Assembly (NCBI RefSeq): GCF_028823685.1
Contig: NZ_JAPEHZ010000006.1
Location: 1 to 64,000, forward strand
Source of the DNA: Tenacibaculum sp. L6
Lineage (GTDB): Bacteria; Bacteroidota; Bacteroidia; Flavobacteriales; Flavobacteriaceae
Direction: 5' to 3'
Length of the DNA: 64,000 nt
Made by a program: the position numbers and the translations under genes. The notes below the pieces were generated by a model that saw only the letters and a list, made by a program, of their open reading frames with translations, made no database searches and was not told the origin of the DNA. Numbering within the stretch: position 1 is the stretch's first letter; each line of letters starts with the position of its first letter. Shown here one piece after another: positions 1 to 9,336 of the stretch.

Positions 1-1
1 A

Positions 2-70
2 CGATTTTTTCTTTTTCAAGAACAAGCAAAAAGGTTTTATCGTACTTTTAGCGCATTAGAATATAGATAA
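2..70 (+). CDS. 3' end of an unidentified upstream gene (partial)
   Basis: The frame starting at base 2 stays open for 22 codons and ends with TAA at 68-70, one base before the ATG of the DMT transporter. The tail is rich in aromatic and basic residues and ends SALEYR. The position, directly upstream in the same direction, suggests an operon with the exporter. A second frame is also open for most of this stretch, so the assignment is weak, and the product cannot be recognised from so short a tail. Confidence 0.35.
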   Translation, partial: RFFLFQEQAKRFYRTFSALEYR

Positions 71-71
71 A

Positions 72-995
72 ATGAAAGAATCTAAACCACTAATTATAAC
101 TGCATTTATTGCTATTTATGTTATTTGGGGATCAACTTATTTACTGAACAAAATAGTTGTTACAGAAGTTTCACCATTGTTATTAGCAGCCATTCGTTTT
201 TCTATATCGGGAGCGCTAATAATGCTAATAGCTAAACTTTTAAAGAGAGAAATAAAAGTGACTAAAAAACAACTTTTAAATTCTGCGATAGCTGGTTTTC
301 TTTTTTTAGTATATGGAAACGGAATGTTTGTTTGGGCACTGAAGTTTGTAGATAGTGGTTTTGGGGCATTATTAGCAGCTACACAGCCTTTATTTGTATT
401 GTTACTTTTACGTTTGATTGATGGAAAGAAAATGCAGCGAAAATCAATTATTGGAGTTGTACTAGGTATTATAGGAATGTATTTATTAGTAAGTCAAAAT
501 GAAATAACAACTTCAAAAGATATGTTAATAGGAATTTTTATGATTTTTTCTTGTGTTTTAAGCTGGAGTTATGGTAGTGTATTTGTGGCTAAAGCAAAAC
601 TTCCTAAGAACTTTTTTGTAAGCACAGGATATCAGATGCTTTTTGCAGGCGGATTACTTTTTATAGGATCTTTTATGTTAAAAGAAACATGGACTTCTCC
701 TTTAGATTGGTCTTTTAAAGCACAAGGAGCTATGTTTTTATTAATTGTTTTTGGAAGTATTGTAGCCTTTACTTCTTTCAATTATTTATTGAAAATTGTT
801 CCTACTGAAAAAGTGTCAACATCAGCGTATGTAAACCCTGTTGTAGCCTTATTTTTAGGATGGTATTTTTTAGATGAAACTTTAACAACGCAATCAATTA
901 TTGCATCAGTAGTATTGTTATCTGGAGTTTATTTTATTACTTCAAGAAAGCGAATTTCAAAATTGAAAGTTACCACCAAACCACAAAAAATTTAA
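72..995 (+). CDS. EamA/DMT-family inner-membrane transporter
   Basis: A 307-residue protein with about ten hydrophobic helices in two EamA halves (roughly residues 8-140 and 150-290) and a short basic tail. The early VIWGSTYLLNK signature is typical of drug/metabolite transporters of the RhaT/YdcZ-like EamA group. It probably exports a small metabolite or amino acid, but the substrate cannot be read from sequence. No Shine-Dalgarno is visible before the ATG. Its 3' end overlaps the convergent DUF1853 gene by 26 bp. A second, less similar DMT protein lies at 35123-35986. Confidence 0.9.
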   Translation: MKESKPLIITAFIAIYVIWGSTYLLNKIVVTEVSPLLLAAIRFSISGALIMLIAKLLKREIKVTKKQLLNSAIAGFLFLVYGNGMFVWALKFVDSGFGALLAATQPLFVLLLLRLIDGKKMQRKSIIGVVLGIIGMYLLVSQNEITTSKDMLIGIFMIFSCVLSWSYGSVFVAKAKLPKNFFVSTGYQMLFAGGLLFIGSFMLKETWTSPLDWSFKAQGAMFLLIVFGSIVAFTSFNYLLKIVPTEKVSTSAYVNPVVALFLGWYFLDETLTTQSIIASVVLLSGVYFITSRKRISKLKVTTKPQKI

Positions 996-1785
996 GTAGT
1001 TCTCCATTGGGCTTTTTTAACCAACAAAGAGGTGCATTTTCTTCATTTAAAAACTGTTGAAGTTTATTTTGATACGATTCAAAGTTTAACCAATCAACGT
1101 TAGGGTGTGGATTGACCAACCAGTTGTGTTTATTAGGGATGTAAAACTTGCAATCAGAAAATTGAACTAATTCCTTAGGGTAAATATAAAATCCGTAGAT
1201 ACATTCATTATTAACTAAAGTGAATTCCTTATTTATATCTTGGAGAGGTACAAATAATTGTGCTTTAAAATAAACTTGTTGCGTAATTTCAGTAGCGTCT
1301 AACCCTAATTCATCTAAATACTTTTTAGATTGCTTAGAGTAGAGTAGCGGTAATTGTTTTTCTTTTAATTTACTTAGTTTTTGAACAAAAGAATCTCGTC
1401 TGTTAGGACCAATCCAATGCTCAATCTCAGAATCACCAACAGTAGCATCATACAAATAAAACTTGTAAACTATTTCTAAATGAATAGTTTTTTCGTTTTG
1501 TTTTAGAATACAATCCAGTTCACCCAAGGTTATTTTTTCTTGTTGAATTTGAATGTTTTCTGTGAGAATGGTTATTGAGGAATCTTGCTGTAAATCAAAA
1601 GAAACAAAACGCTCTACTAACTTACCTAAACGTAATTTCTGTGTAATTTCTTCGGAAAAAGAAGAGGTTATAACTTTTGAAACACAAAATTGTTCTAAAT
1701 CAAAAACACCTTTTCCATGCCATAGAAAAGGTGTTTGTAAAAATCCTTCGTATTGTAATTGTAAGTCTTTTTGTTTTTGGTACAT
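970..1785 (-). CDS. DUF1853 family protein
   Basis: A soluble 271-residue protein that matches the DUF1853 family in its start (a FLQTPFLWHGKG-like segment) and in a central EIVYKFYLYD block followed by IGPNRRDSFVQKL. Those conserved acidic and basic residues recall a PD-(D/E)XK-type nuclease fold, but this is inference and no function is established. There are no signal peptide or membrane segments. Only 6 bp separate it from the OmpH gene upstream, so the two are probably cotranscribed. Its C-terminal codons overlap the convergent transporter gene. Confidence 0.8.
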   Translation of the reverse strand: MYQKQKDLQLQYEGFLQTPFLWHGKGVFDLEQFCVSKVITSSFSEEITQKLRLGKLVERFVSFDLQQDSSITILTENIQIQQEKITLGELDCILKQNEKTIHLEIVYKFYLYDATVGDSEIEHWIGPNRRDSFVQKLSKLKEKQLPLLYSKQSKKYLDELGLDATEITQQVYFKAQLFVPLQDINKEFTLVNNECIYGFYIYPKELVQFSDCKFYIPNKHNWLVNPHPNVDWLNFESYQNKLQQFLNEENAPLCWLKKPNGELLKFFVVWW

Positions 1786-1791
1786 AAAGAA

Positions 1792-2295
1792 TTACTCTTT
1801 AATTCCTAGTTTGTCTAATACCAATTTTGTGATATCAAAACGCTCATCAAGATATCCAAATTCATTTCCTGTAGTTGTTAAAATTTGGGTATAGCCATTT
1901 TCTTTAGCTACTTCAGCAATTACTTCACTTACTTTTTTATATAACGGGCGTAAACTTTGTTCTCTTTGAATTTGCATCATTGCTGTTCCGTTTTGACGAA
2001 ATTTAGCCATTTCTTGTTCAAGCACCTGTATTTCTTGAACTCGACTCTTCTTATCATCATCCGTCATTAATTCTTGTTCAGCTTTAAAAGAATCTACCTT
2101 TGTTTTATATTCTGTCGCTTTAATTTGAAAACTAGAATCTAATTGTTTACCATAGTTTTCTACACGTTGTAAAACACCTTTCATTTGTGGCATTTTACTA
2201 ATAATTAATTCACTATCTACAGTACCTACTTTCGTTTGTGCATTTGTAAATCCGATAAAAAATAAAGCGAGTATAAATGTGATTTTTGATTTCAT
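1792..2295 (-). CDS. OmpH/Skp-family periplasmic chaperone
   Basis: A 167-residue protein with a clear signal peptide (residues 1-19, ending FTNA before Q20) and a long charged coiled-coil at about 45-120, the Skp tentacle. Motifs KVGTVDSELIISKMPQ and the C-terminal GYTQILTTTG block fit the OmpH family. Members hold unfolded outer-membrane proteins in the periplasm. In Bacteroidota this family is often duplicated near bamA; here it stands with DUF1853 instead. A -7 promoter element lies about 20 bp upstream. Confidence 0.9.
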   Translation of the reverse strand: MKSKITFILALFFIGFTNAQTKVGTVDSELIISKMPQMKGVLQRVENYGKQLDSSFQIKATEYKTKVDSFKAEQELMTDDDKKSRVQEIQVLEQEMAKFRQNGTAMMQIQREQSLRPLYKKVSEVIAEVAKENGYTQILTTTGNEFGYLDERFDITKLVLDKLGIKE

Positions 2296-2314
2296 AAATT
2301 TCTGTGTTTTGTGA

Positions 2315-2322
2315 CAAATATA
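2315..2322 (-). promoter_or_regulatory. -7 promoter element upstream of the OmpH gene
   Basis: On the minus strand this reads TATATTTG, an exact match to the Bacteroidota -7 consensus TAnnTTTG. It sits 19 bp upstream of the ATG. No clear TTTG at -33 is visible at the usual 19-21 bp spacing. Confidence 0.5.
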
Positions 2323-2362
2323 AAAAAGTGGTTAATGTACGAACCTTAAAATTCGTTAAATT

Positions 2363-3271
2363 TTACTTTTTACTCTCAATGGTTGCGATAATGTTATTTA
2401 CATCTTCTTGAAAATCGAACCAAATAATTTCTGGGTCTTTACGGAACCAAGTTCCTTGGCGTTTGGCAAATCTTCGAGAATTTTTCTTTATTTCTTCAAT
2501 TGCAAATTCTTTAGTGAAGTTACCTTCGAAATATTCAAATAACTCTCGGTATCCTACTGTTTGTAATGCATTTAACTTTTTATATTGATGTAGTTTTTGG
2601 GCTTCTTCAATCAAACCGTTTTCAATCATAATATCTACTCGACGATTTATACGATCGTACATGATTTCTCTATCTGCTTTTAAACCAATTTTTATAGTTT
2701 GAAAGTTGCGTGGAGCTTTTGGCTTGCTTTTAAAAGAACTGTATCTTTTTCTTGTTCCGACACAAATTTCCAAAGCACGAATTAATCGATGCGGATTGTC
2801 AGTAGCAATTGTATTGTAGGTTTCAATATCTAATTCTTTTAATTGCTGTTGAAGATGCTCAATTCCTTTGTTATCAAGTTTAGTAGTTAAATCAATTCTA
2901 ATTTGAGGATCTACATCTGGAAATTCATCAAAACCCTTTAAAACCGCATCAACATACAATCCACTACCACCTACCATAATTTGAATAGGATTTTCAACAA
3001 ATAGTTCATCAAGCTTAGCTAAAGCGTCTTTTTCAAACTGACCGACTGAATAATCTTCAAAAATGCTACGATTTTGAATAAAATGGTGTGGGGCAGCAGC
3101 AAGTTCATCAGCATCTGGAACTGCTGTTCCTATAGTCATTTCTTTATAAAACTGACGAGAATCGCACGAAACAATATCACAGTTAAAGTGTTGAGCTAGT
3201 TTAATACTTAGTGCTGTTTTTCCTATAGCCGTAGCTCCTACAATGGTAATTAAGATATTTGTTTGTGGCAT
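2363..3271 (-). CDS. miaA: tRNA dimethylallyltransferase
   Basis: MiaA transfers a dimethylallyl group to N6 of A37 in tRNAs that read codons starting with U. The 302-residue length is normal. The P-loop GATAIGKTALS (about residues 12-22), the CDSRQFYKEM substrate-binding segment, the PHRLIRALEI block and the ARG-rich FAKRQGTWFRKD segment near the C-terminus are all present. The ATG directly abuts the stop codon of the upstream ion-channel gene, so the two are translationally linked. Confidence 0.97.
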   Translation of the reverse strand: MPQTNILITIVGATAIGKTALSIKLAQHFNCDIVSCDSRQFYKEMTIGTAVPDADELAAAPHHFIQNRSIFEDYSVGQFEKDALAKLDELFVENPIQIMVGGSGLYVDAVLKGFDEFPDVDPQIRIDLTTKLDNKGIEHLQQQLKELDIETYNTIATDNPHRLIRALEICVGTRKRYSSFKSKPKAPRNFQTIKIGLKADREIMYDRINRRVDIMIENGLIEEAQKLHQYKKLNALQTVGYRELFEYFEGNFTKEFAIEEIKKNSRRFAKRQGTWFRKDPEIIWFDFQEDVNNIIATIESKK

Positions 3272-4087
3272 TTAGTTCAGTTTTGTTCCGCAATGATAAC
3301 AAAATTCGGCATCATCTTTATGACCTTCGTATGAGCAATTCGGACAAGATTGTGTGTTTAAATCTACTTTCTTTTTTGTCATTTCAGAACTTACAATTCC
3401 TGTTGGAATGGCAATAATAGCATAACCTATAATAACTGTTATACTTGCTATAAATTGCCCTAAAGCTGTTTGTGGAGCAATGTCACCATACCCAACTGTG
3501 GTAAGAGTTACGATAGACCAATAAATACTTCTAGGAATGCTGGTAAAACCATTTTCTGCTCCTTCAATAAAATACATGATAGAACCTAAAATGATACAGA
3601 TAATGAGTACAAAATAAAGAAATACTCCAATTTTAGCTTTACTGGCATTTAATGCTTTAATAAGCTCATTTGATTCACCTATATATCTTGATACTTTAAG
3701 AATTCTAAAAACCCTTAATAAACGCAAAGCTCTTAAAGCTATTAAACTACTATGAGAACCTACAAAGAAGAAGGTTAAATACATAGGAATTGTAGATAAG
3801 AAATCTATTATACCGTAAAAGCTAAAAATATATTTAGTTGGTTTATTAATAGATATGATTCTTAGGATGTATTCTATTGAAAAAAGAATTGTAATTATCC
3901 ACTCAGATACATATAAAAAAGTATGATGTTTTTTATCAAAACTATCTACACTTTCTAGCATTACTAATATGATGCTCGCTAAAATAGCAAACAATAAAAC
4001 GATATCAAATAACCTTCCAGCAGGTGTGTCTGCTTCATAAATTATTTCATGTAATTTATCTCTCCAATTAAGTGATTTTTCTTCCAA
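3272..4087 (-). CDS. voltage-gated-type K+ channel with C-terminal zinc ribbon
   Basis: A 271-residue six-helix ion channel. The S4-like helix carries regularly spaced arginines (residues 119-134, RALRLLRVFRILKVSR), and the pore loop carries the potassium filter TVGYGD at 197-202. After S6 a short linker leads to four cysteines (C248, C251, C263, C266) spaced CPxC...CxxC, a probable zinc ribbon on the cytoplasmic side. The zinc ribbon may act as an assembly or sensor domain, but this is inference. It abuts miaA and follows the exonuclease gene by 32 bp. Confidence 0.93.
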   Translation of the reverse strand: MEEKSLNWRDKLHEIIYEADTPAGRLFDIVLLFAILASIILVMLESVDSFDKKHHTFLYVSEWIITILFSIEYILRIISINKPTKYIFSFYGIIDFLSTIPMYLTFFFVGSHSSLIALRALRLLRVFRILKVSRYIGESNELIKALNASKAKIGVFLYFVLIICIILGSIMYFIEGAENGFTSIPRSIYWSIVTLTTVGYGDIAPQTALGQFIASITVIIGYAIIAIPTGIVSSEMTKKKVDLNTQSCPNCSYEGHKDDAEFCYHCGTKLN

Positions 4088-4119
4088 AACAGTAAATTAT
4101 TGAGTGGTTTACAACAATA

Positions 4120-5217
4120 TTACAAATTATTTTCAACTTGTAATCGCACAATTTTAGACACTTTGTTTTTTAACAAGTAGTTCTTAATTATTGTTTTTGC
4201 TAGTTCTTTATTTTCAATAGGAGTTAGCATTGATTTTAAGATAGATAATTGATTTTCTTGAAAAGCTAAGTTTGTATATGTATAACCTATAACCTCGTTG
4301 TTTTCTATTAAAATTACAGCGTGTTCTTCAGGAATACGACCTTTATCGATAATCATCATATGATCATGATTAAAGTTTCTATCCGCAATTTTTTTTCTTC
4401 TGATAATATTGTATTTAGGTCTTAGTTTTTCTAACTCTAAATGATATTTAAGACGTGTAAAAAGTAAATTGCCAGTTTCGTTAAAAGTAACTTCCGAAGC
4501 TCTTTTTACTATTTTTAATCCTTTTCTCGTTTCAGTCAAAAAAAGTTTATTTACTTCGTGTTTCATGTTGTTTCCTCTACCAATGTAAATAATACTTCCT
4601 TCTTTATTGTGTATGTAAAACACCCCTTGTTTTTCAGGAAGACTGTCTAATATTTTTTGAATTCGAAATTTCTCATGTCTATTATCAAAATACTTGATAG
4701 ACTGTTGGATAATCTCTTTTTCGGTGTCTTTTTCTAATAATAACTTGAATAACTGTACTGTTGCCAATGCATCTCCTGTTGCTCTATGACGATCAGACAT
4801 TGGTATTCCTATAAACCTACACAACTTACCTAAACTGTGCGATGGAGCTTCAGTAATTAATTTTTTACTAAGAGTTACAGTACATAAGGTATTACGCTTA
4901 TAATCATAACCTAAACGGTTGAACTCTGTGCGTAAAATTCGATAATCGAAGTTAGCATTATGAGCAACCATAAAACAATCTTCAGTAATTTCAACGATTC
5001 GTTTAGCTATTTCATAAAACTTAGGTGCATTACGGAGCATTTTGTTGTTAATTCCTGTTAGTTTAACAACAAATTCTTGGATATCTCTTTCCGGATTTAC
5101 TAAACTAATAAATTGATCTACGATTTGATGTCCATCAAATTTATAAATAGCAATTTCAGTAATTCCTTCTTCGTTATACTTTCCTCCAGTAGTTTCTATG
5201 TCTAAAATAGCGTACAA
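4120..5217 (-). CDS. DnaQ-like 3'-5' exonuclease fused to a GIY-YIG-like domain
   Basis: 365 residues. The N-terminal DEDDh exonuclease domain (about 1-165) keeps D6 and E8 in DIETTGG, D91 in AHNANFDYRIL, H144 and D149 in RHRATGDA. A GIY-YIG/UvrC-like domain starts near residue 197 (GVFY...YIGRG). The arginine usually found shortly after YIG is replaced (KHEV), and I see no clear catalytic Glu before the RPKYN end motif, so the second domain may only bind DNA. The protein resembles the DNA polymerase III epsilon/UvrC-N fusions common in Bacteroidota. It is probably a repair or processing nuclease. Confidence 0.88.
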   Translation of the reverse strand: MYAILDIETTGGKYNEEGITEIAIYKFDGHQIVDQFISLVNPERDIQEFVVKLTGINNKMLRNAPKFYEIAKRIVEITEDCFMVAHNANFDYRILRTEFNRLGYDYKRNTLCTVTLSKKLITEAPSHSLGKLCRFIGIPMSDRHRATGDALATVQLFKLLLEKDTEKEIIQQSIKYFDNRHEKFRIQKILDSLPEKQGVFYIHNKEGSIIYIGRGNNMKHEVNKLFLTETRKGLKIVKRASEVTFNETGNLLFTRLKYHLELEKLRPKYNIIRRKKIADRNFNHDHMMIIDKGRIPEEHAVILIENNEVIGYTYTNLAFQENQLSILKSMLTPIENKELAKTIIKNYLLKNKVSKIVRLQVENNL

Positions 5218-5248
5218 TTCTCTCTTTTTTTAGCAGATTTATGTAAAT

Positions 5249-5914
5249 CTAAGCAATATAATTTCTAACTCCAAAAATTGAGCTTCCTATTCGTACCATA
5301 TTACTTCTGTTTTTAATGGCTAATTCATAATCTCCACTCATTCCCATAGATAGAGTAGTTAAATTCGGATATTTTTCCTGATTTTTATTGAAAAAGCTCG
5401 CTAATGATGAAAACTCCTCTTGTAATTGCTCTTGATTCTCAGTAAATGTAGCCATTCCCATCAATCCAACAATTTTGATGTTCTTTAATTCTTTTAATTC
5501 ATCGGAAGCTAAAATTTCTTCTATTTCGTTAAAAGGTAAACCAAACTTGGTATCTTCTTTAGCGATACGAGCTTGTAATAAACAATTAATAACCCTATCG
5601 TGTTTCTTCGCTTGTTTATCAATTTCTTGTAAGGTTTTAAAGCTATCTACACCGTGAATTAAATGCACAAAATGTGCCATGTACTTAACTTTATTACGTT
5701 GTAGGTGTCCAATCATGTGCCATTGAATATCTTTAGGAAGTTCATCATACTTGGCAACCATTTCTTGGATCTTGTTTTCTCCAAATACGCGTTGCCCTGC
5801 ATTGTAAGCTTCCTGCAAATCGGAAACAGGTTTCGTTTTTGAAACTGCAACTAGCGTTACATGTTTTGGTAAACTTGATTTTATTTTTTGAAGATTTTCT
5901 TTAATTCCTGTCAT
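5249..5914 (-). CDS. YggS/PLPBP-family PLP homeostasis protein
   Basis: A 221-residue single-domain alanine-racemase-like barrel with no known catalysis; family members buffer pyridoxal phosphate and affect amino-acid pools. The PLP lysine is K26 in AVSKTKP. FGENKIQEM, the WHMIGHLQRNK motif and the phosphate-binding SMGMSGD near the C-terminus are family hallmarks. It lies 31 bp upstream of the exonuclease gene and downstream of DUF1015/serA, in one minus-strand run. Confidence 0.95.
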   Translation of the reverse strand: MTGIKENLQKIKSSLPKHVTLVAVSKTKPVSDLQEAYNAGQRVFGENKIQEMVAKYDELPKDIQWHMIGHLQRNKVKYMAHFVHLIHGVDSFKTLQEIDKQAKKHDRVINCLLQARIAKEDTKFGLPFNEIEEILASDELKELKNIKIVGLMGMATFTENQEQLQEEFSSLASFFNKNQEKYPNLTTLSMGMSGDYELAIKNRSNMVRIGSSIFGVRNYIA

Positions 5915-5942
5915 GATAATAACTGTATGTGCTGATATGGTA

Positions 5943-7185
5943 CTAAAATTCGTAAATAGTTAAAGCACTTCGTAATTTAGGCTCTATATAGGTGGTTTTA
6001 GGAGGCATCATTAAACCAGCATCTACGATTGTTTTTAACTCTGCTATGTTGGTAGGTAACATTCCAAAGGAAACTTTAAACTCTCCGCTATCTACCTTGG
6101 TTTTAAGTTCTAATCCGTCTGATTTATTTTGCGAATACACAATTTTAGAAGCGTCCGTTTCTAATGTCGTCTATTCCTAAAATAGGTTGTAATACGGTTG
6201 TGTATAAAATATAGGCATCTAGCTCGCTTAAACAATCAGTGAATTTGTAAAGTGATTTACGTAAATACAAGGCATAAAACTCACCGTTTAAATACATACT
6301 AAAGTGATGCTTTTCTTTTGGTTTGTAGAGCTCTTGCCCACGATTTTCTATTCTAAAATGTGTGTCTAATTCAATCAGTAATTCTTCAGGAGTTAATCCG
6401 TTTAAATCTTTAATAAATCGATTGAACTCATAAATTTTTAACTGACTTTCAGGTAATAGATAACTCATGAAATAGTTGTAATTTTCTTTACCTGTGTGCT
6501 CTGGATTGTTTTCTGCTAAATTTTGAGCCAATAAACAAGAAGAGGTAGAACGATGATGACCGTCAGCAATATATAAAGTGTTAACTTGTTGAAATGCCTC
6601 AGAAATTTTAGCTACATCGTTGCTATCATTCACCACCCATAAAAAGTGTAAATCTCTATCAGAAGTAGAAAACTCGTACTCTGGTCGCTGCTTCTGATAT
6701 TTTTGTATAATTGAATTTATTACATCATTATCAGGGTAGGTTAGTAGTACTGGTTCAGCATTAAAGCCTGTGTTTTTTAAGTAATTTTCAAACAGTAACT
6801 CACGTTCTCTTAAAGTATCTTCATGTTTTTTTATCACATTATTATGATAATCTTCAACAGAAGTTGCTGCTATAATTCCGCAGAAATTATCTGAAGGAGT
6901 TATTTTTTGATATACATAAAAAGCGGAAGTTTCATCTTGTTTAAAAATCTCATTTTCTTTAAATTCTAAATAACGGTTGTGTACCAATTTAAAACGTTGT
7001 TCACCCGTTACATCTTGTTTATGGTATTTATATCCAGGGTTAATTACATGTAAAAATGTATACGGATTAAAGTCTAGCTTTGCTCCAATCTCTGCAGGAG
7101 TATAAATTTCATATGATTTAGAGGAAACTAACGCCACTTTATCACGCGTAGCTCTTACCGCTTTAAATGGTTTTACAATCGCCAT
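5943..7185 (-). pseudogene. DUF1015 family gene split by a one-base frameshift
   Basis: The first frame (6145-7185, 346 codons) ends abnormally right after GIDDIR. The rest of the protein continues in another frame down to 5943, including the C-terminal hallmarks SGEFKVSFGMLPT and MMPPKTTYIEPKLRS. Removing one A from the run of three at 6158-6160 (TTT on the plus strand) restores IRTDAS and joins both parts into a protein of about 413 residues, the usual DUF1015 length. Either the gene is newly inactivated or the assembly has an error. The family function is unknown; it is regularly found with serA and serC. Confidence 0.85.
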
Positions 7186-7188
7186 GAA

Positions 7189-8142
7189 TTATTCGCTTAA
7201 TAGTTTTATAATTTTATTGGCTAATTCAACTCCAATTCTTTCTTGTGCTTCAATAGTAGATGCACCAATATGTGGTGTCATAGAGATTTCTGGATTCATC
7301 AATAATTGAATTTCAGGTGTTGGCTGATTCTCAAAAACATCTAATCCAGCATATTTAACTTTACCACTTTCAATAGCATTTACTAAATCAACTTCATTTA
7401 AAACACTACCTCTTGAAGTGTTGATAATTCCAACTCCGTCTTTCATTTGATCAAACTGAGTAGCAGCTATAACGTACTCTTCTTGTGCTGGTAAATGCAA
7501 GGTTACAAAATCTGATTTAGACAAAACCTCTTTTAACGATTGAGTTTCTACGGAAAAATTAACTACTTGTCCATCGAAAAAAGGAATTGTAATAGTAGCA
7601 TTTTCTACTTCAGTGTCCGTAGCAATTATTTTCATTCCTAATCCTAATGCCATTTTAGCTACCTCTTGTCCGATATGACCAAAACCTATAATACCTAAAG
7701 TTTTACCTCTTAATTCAATCCCTTGAGAAAACTGTCTTTTTAAAGAGTTGAAGCTTATGTCACCTTCTAAAGGCATTTCTCGATTCGATTGATGTAAAAA
7801 GCGTACCATACCGAACAAATGCGCAAACACCAACTCAGCTACTGAAAGAGCAGATGCACTTTGAGCATTTACAACATGTACACCATTATCGATAGCATAT
7901 TCAATATCAATATTATCCATACCAACACCTGCACGACCAATTAATTTAATACTTGGGCAAGCTTCTATCAATTCTTGACGTATTTGCGTAGCACTTCTTA
8001 CTATGATAGCATCAATACTGTGTTCGTTTATATAGTTTTCAAGTTGTTCTTGAGCAACTTTGGTGTTTAATACTTCAAATCCTGCTTTTTCCAAAGCCTC
8101 AATTCCGCTAACGGAAATTCCATCATTCGCTAATATTTTCAT
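7189..8142 (-). CDS. serA: D-3-phosphoglycerate dehydrogenase, short form
   Basis: It catalyses the first step of serine synthesis, oxidation of 3-phosphoglycerate with NAD+. The 317-residue protein has the Rossmann motif GFGHIG at 153-158, the catalytic arginine in INTSRG and the histidine in TPHIGAST. It lacks the ACT domain of longer SerA proteins, so serine feedback through ACT is not expected. It lies 3 bp upstream of the DUF1015 gene and downstream of serC, so the serine genes form one unit. The AVGAG-like acceptor region ([11 protein letters not shown]) fits SerA rather than another 2-hydroxyacid dehydrogenase. Confidence 0.93.
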   Translation of the reverse strand: MKILANDGISVSGIEALEKAGFEVLNTKVAQEQLENYINEHSIDAIIVRSATQIRQELIEACPSIKLIGRAGVGMDNIDIEYAIDNGVHVVNAQSASALSVAELVFAHLFGMVRFLHQSNREMPLEGDISFNSLKRQFSQGIELRGKTLGIIGFGHIGQEVAKMALGLGMKIIATDTEVENATITIPFFDGQVVNFSVETQSLKEVLSKSDFVTLHLPAQEEYVIAATQFDQMKDGVGIINTSRGSVLNEVDLVNAIESGKVKYAGLDVFENQPTPEIQLLMNPEISMTPHIGASTIEAQERIGVELANKIIKLLSE

Positions 8143-8218
8143 CTAATTTTGTTTGAAAGTTAAAAATTGAAAAATTAAAAAGAGCATTGCTTCATTTTCA
8201 AATTTTCAAATTGATTCA
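8143..8218. repeat. low-complexity spacer between serC and serA
   Basis: The 76-bp gap is built from near-repeats of TTGAAAATT/TTTCAAATT type. On the minus strand it reads AATTTGAAAATTTGAAAATG followed by a second A/T phrase. No terminator hairpin is evident. Similar phrase-like repeats occur at 17596-17627 and 55326-55386. Confidence 0.45.
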
Positions 8219-9283
8219 TTAACTAGTTCTTTCTAATTCCTGCATTACATCTACCAATGCTTGAACGCTGTACAAAGGTAATGCGTTGTACATACTTGCG
8301 CGATATCCACCAACACTTCTATGACCGTGTAATCCATTAATATTGGCTTCTTGCCACATAGTATCAAACTTAGCTTGTAAGTTTTCATCGGTTAAAGTGA
8401 ATGTCGCATTCATGTGGCTGCGATCTTCTATAGCTGCAACTCCTTTAAATAAAGGGTTTCTATCTATCTCATTATATAGTAAAGCTGATTTCTTCTCGTT
8501 TACTTTTTCAATAAATTCAATTCCCCCTAAATCTTTTAACCAATCCAATGTTAACATAGATGTATATACTGGAAATACAGGAGGTGTATTAAACATGCTG
8601 TCTTTATCAATAAACACTTGATAATTTAACATAGAAGGTATTTGACGTTCTACTTTTCCTAAAATATCTTCTTTTACAACCACTAAAGTTGTACCTGCTG
8701 GCCCCATATTTTTTTGAGCTCCGGCATAAATCAAATCAAATTTTGAAAAATCTAATTGACGAGAAAAAATATCAGAACTCATATCACATACCATTGGAAC
8801 TGAAGTTTCAGGGAAACTCTTCATTTGTGTTCCGAAAATCGTATTGTTACTGGTACAGTGAAAATAGTCTACATCGGTAGGGATTTGATATCCTTTTGGA
8901 ATGTAGCTGAAGTTTTTATCTTTTGAAGAAGCAACTTCTACCAATTCTCCAAATAATTTAGCTTCTTTAATCGCATTACTACTCCAAGTTCCAGTATTTA
9001 AATACGCAGCTTTTTTATTCAATAAATTGTAGGCAACCATTAAAAATTGCATACTTGCACCACCTTGTAAAAACAATGCTTTGTAGCCTTTATTTTCTAG
9101 TCCTAATAACTCTAAAGCTAAACTTCTTGCTTTCTCAATCACCTCTACAAAAGGTTTACTTCTATGAGAAATCTCAATTAAAGACAAGTTGTCATTATTA
9201 AAATTAATAACAGCTTCAGAAGCCTTTTGAAGCACTTCTTCTGGTAAAATACAAGGACCCGCGCTAAAGTTGTGTTTTTTCAT
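8219..9283 (-). CDS. serC: phosphoserine aminotransferase
   Basis: It converts 3-phosphohydroxypyruvate and glutamate to phosphoserine (serine pathway step 2; also usable in PLP synthesis). It has 354 residues, the normal SerC length. It starts with the typical FSAGPCILPEEVL segment; the PLP lysine is K191 in AGAQKNMGPAG, and HRSVGGYRASMYNA near the C-terminus binds the phosphate. It stands just upstream of serA with its own -7 element. Confidence 0.97.
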   Translation of the reverse strand: MKKHNFSAGPCILPEEVLQKASEAVINFNNDNLSLIEISHRSKPFVEVIEKARSLALELLGLENKGYKALFLQGGASMQFLMVAYNLLNKKAAYLNTGTWSSNAIKEAKLFGELVEVASSKDKNFSYIPKGYQIPTDVDYFHCTSNNTIFGTQMKSFPETSVPMVCDMSSDIFSRQLDFSKFDLIYAGAQKNMGPAGTTLVVVKEDILGKVERQIPSMLNYQVFIDKDSMFNTPPVFPVYTSMLTLDWLKDLGGIEFIEKVNEKKSALLYNEIDRNPLFKGVAAIEDRSHMNATFTLTDENLQAKFDTMWQEANINGLHGHRSVGGYRASMYNALPLYSVQALVDVMQELERTS

Positions 9284-9314
9284 TTGTGTTGTTGTGTTTT
9301 GCTACACAAAGGTG

Positions 9315-9322
9315 CAAATTTA
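9315..9322 (-). promoter_or_regulatory. -7 promoter element of serC
   Basis: The minus strand reads TAAATTTG, matching TAnnTTTG, 31 bp upstream of the serC ATG. This would drive serC-serA and possibly the genes that follow. Confidence 0.5.
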
Positions 9323-9336
9323 TATAGAGAGGTGTT

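Noticed and set aside
1553-1894. 113-codon open frame on the plus strand
   Set aside because: It lies antisense to the DUF1853 and OmpH genes, crosses both, and its composition (many Cys, Ser) is that of a reverse reading of coding DNA.
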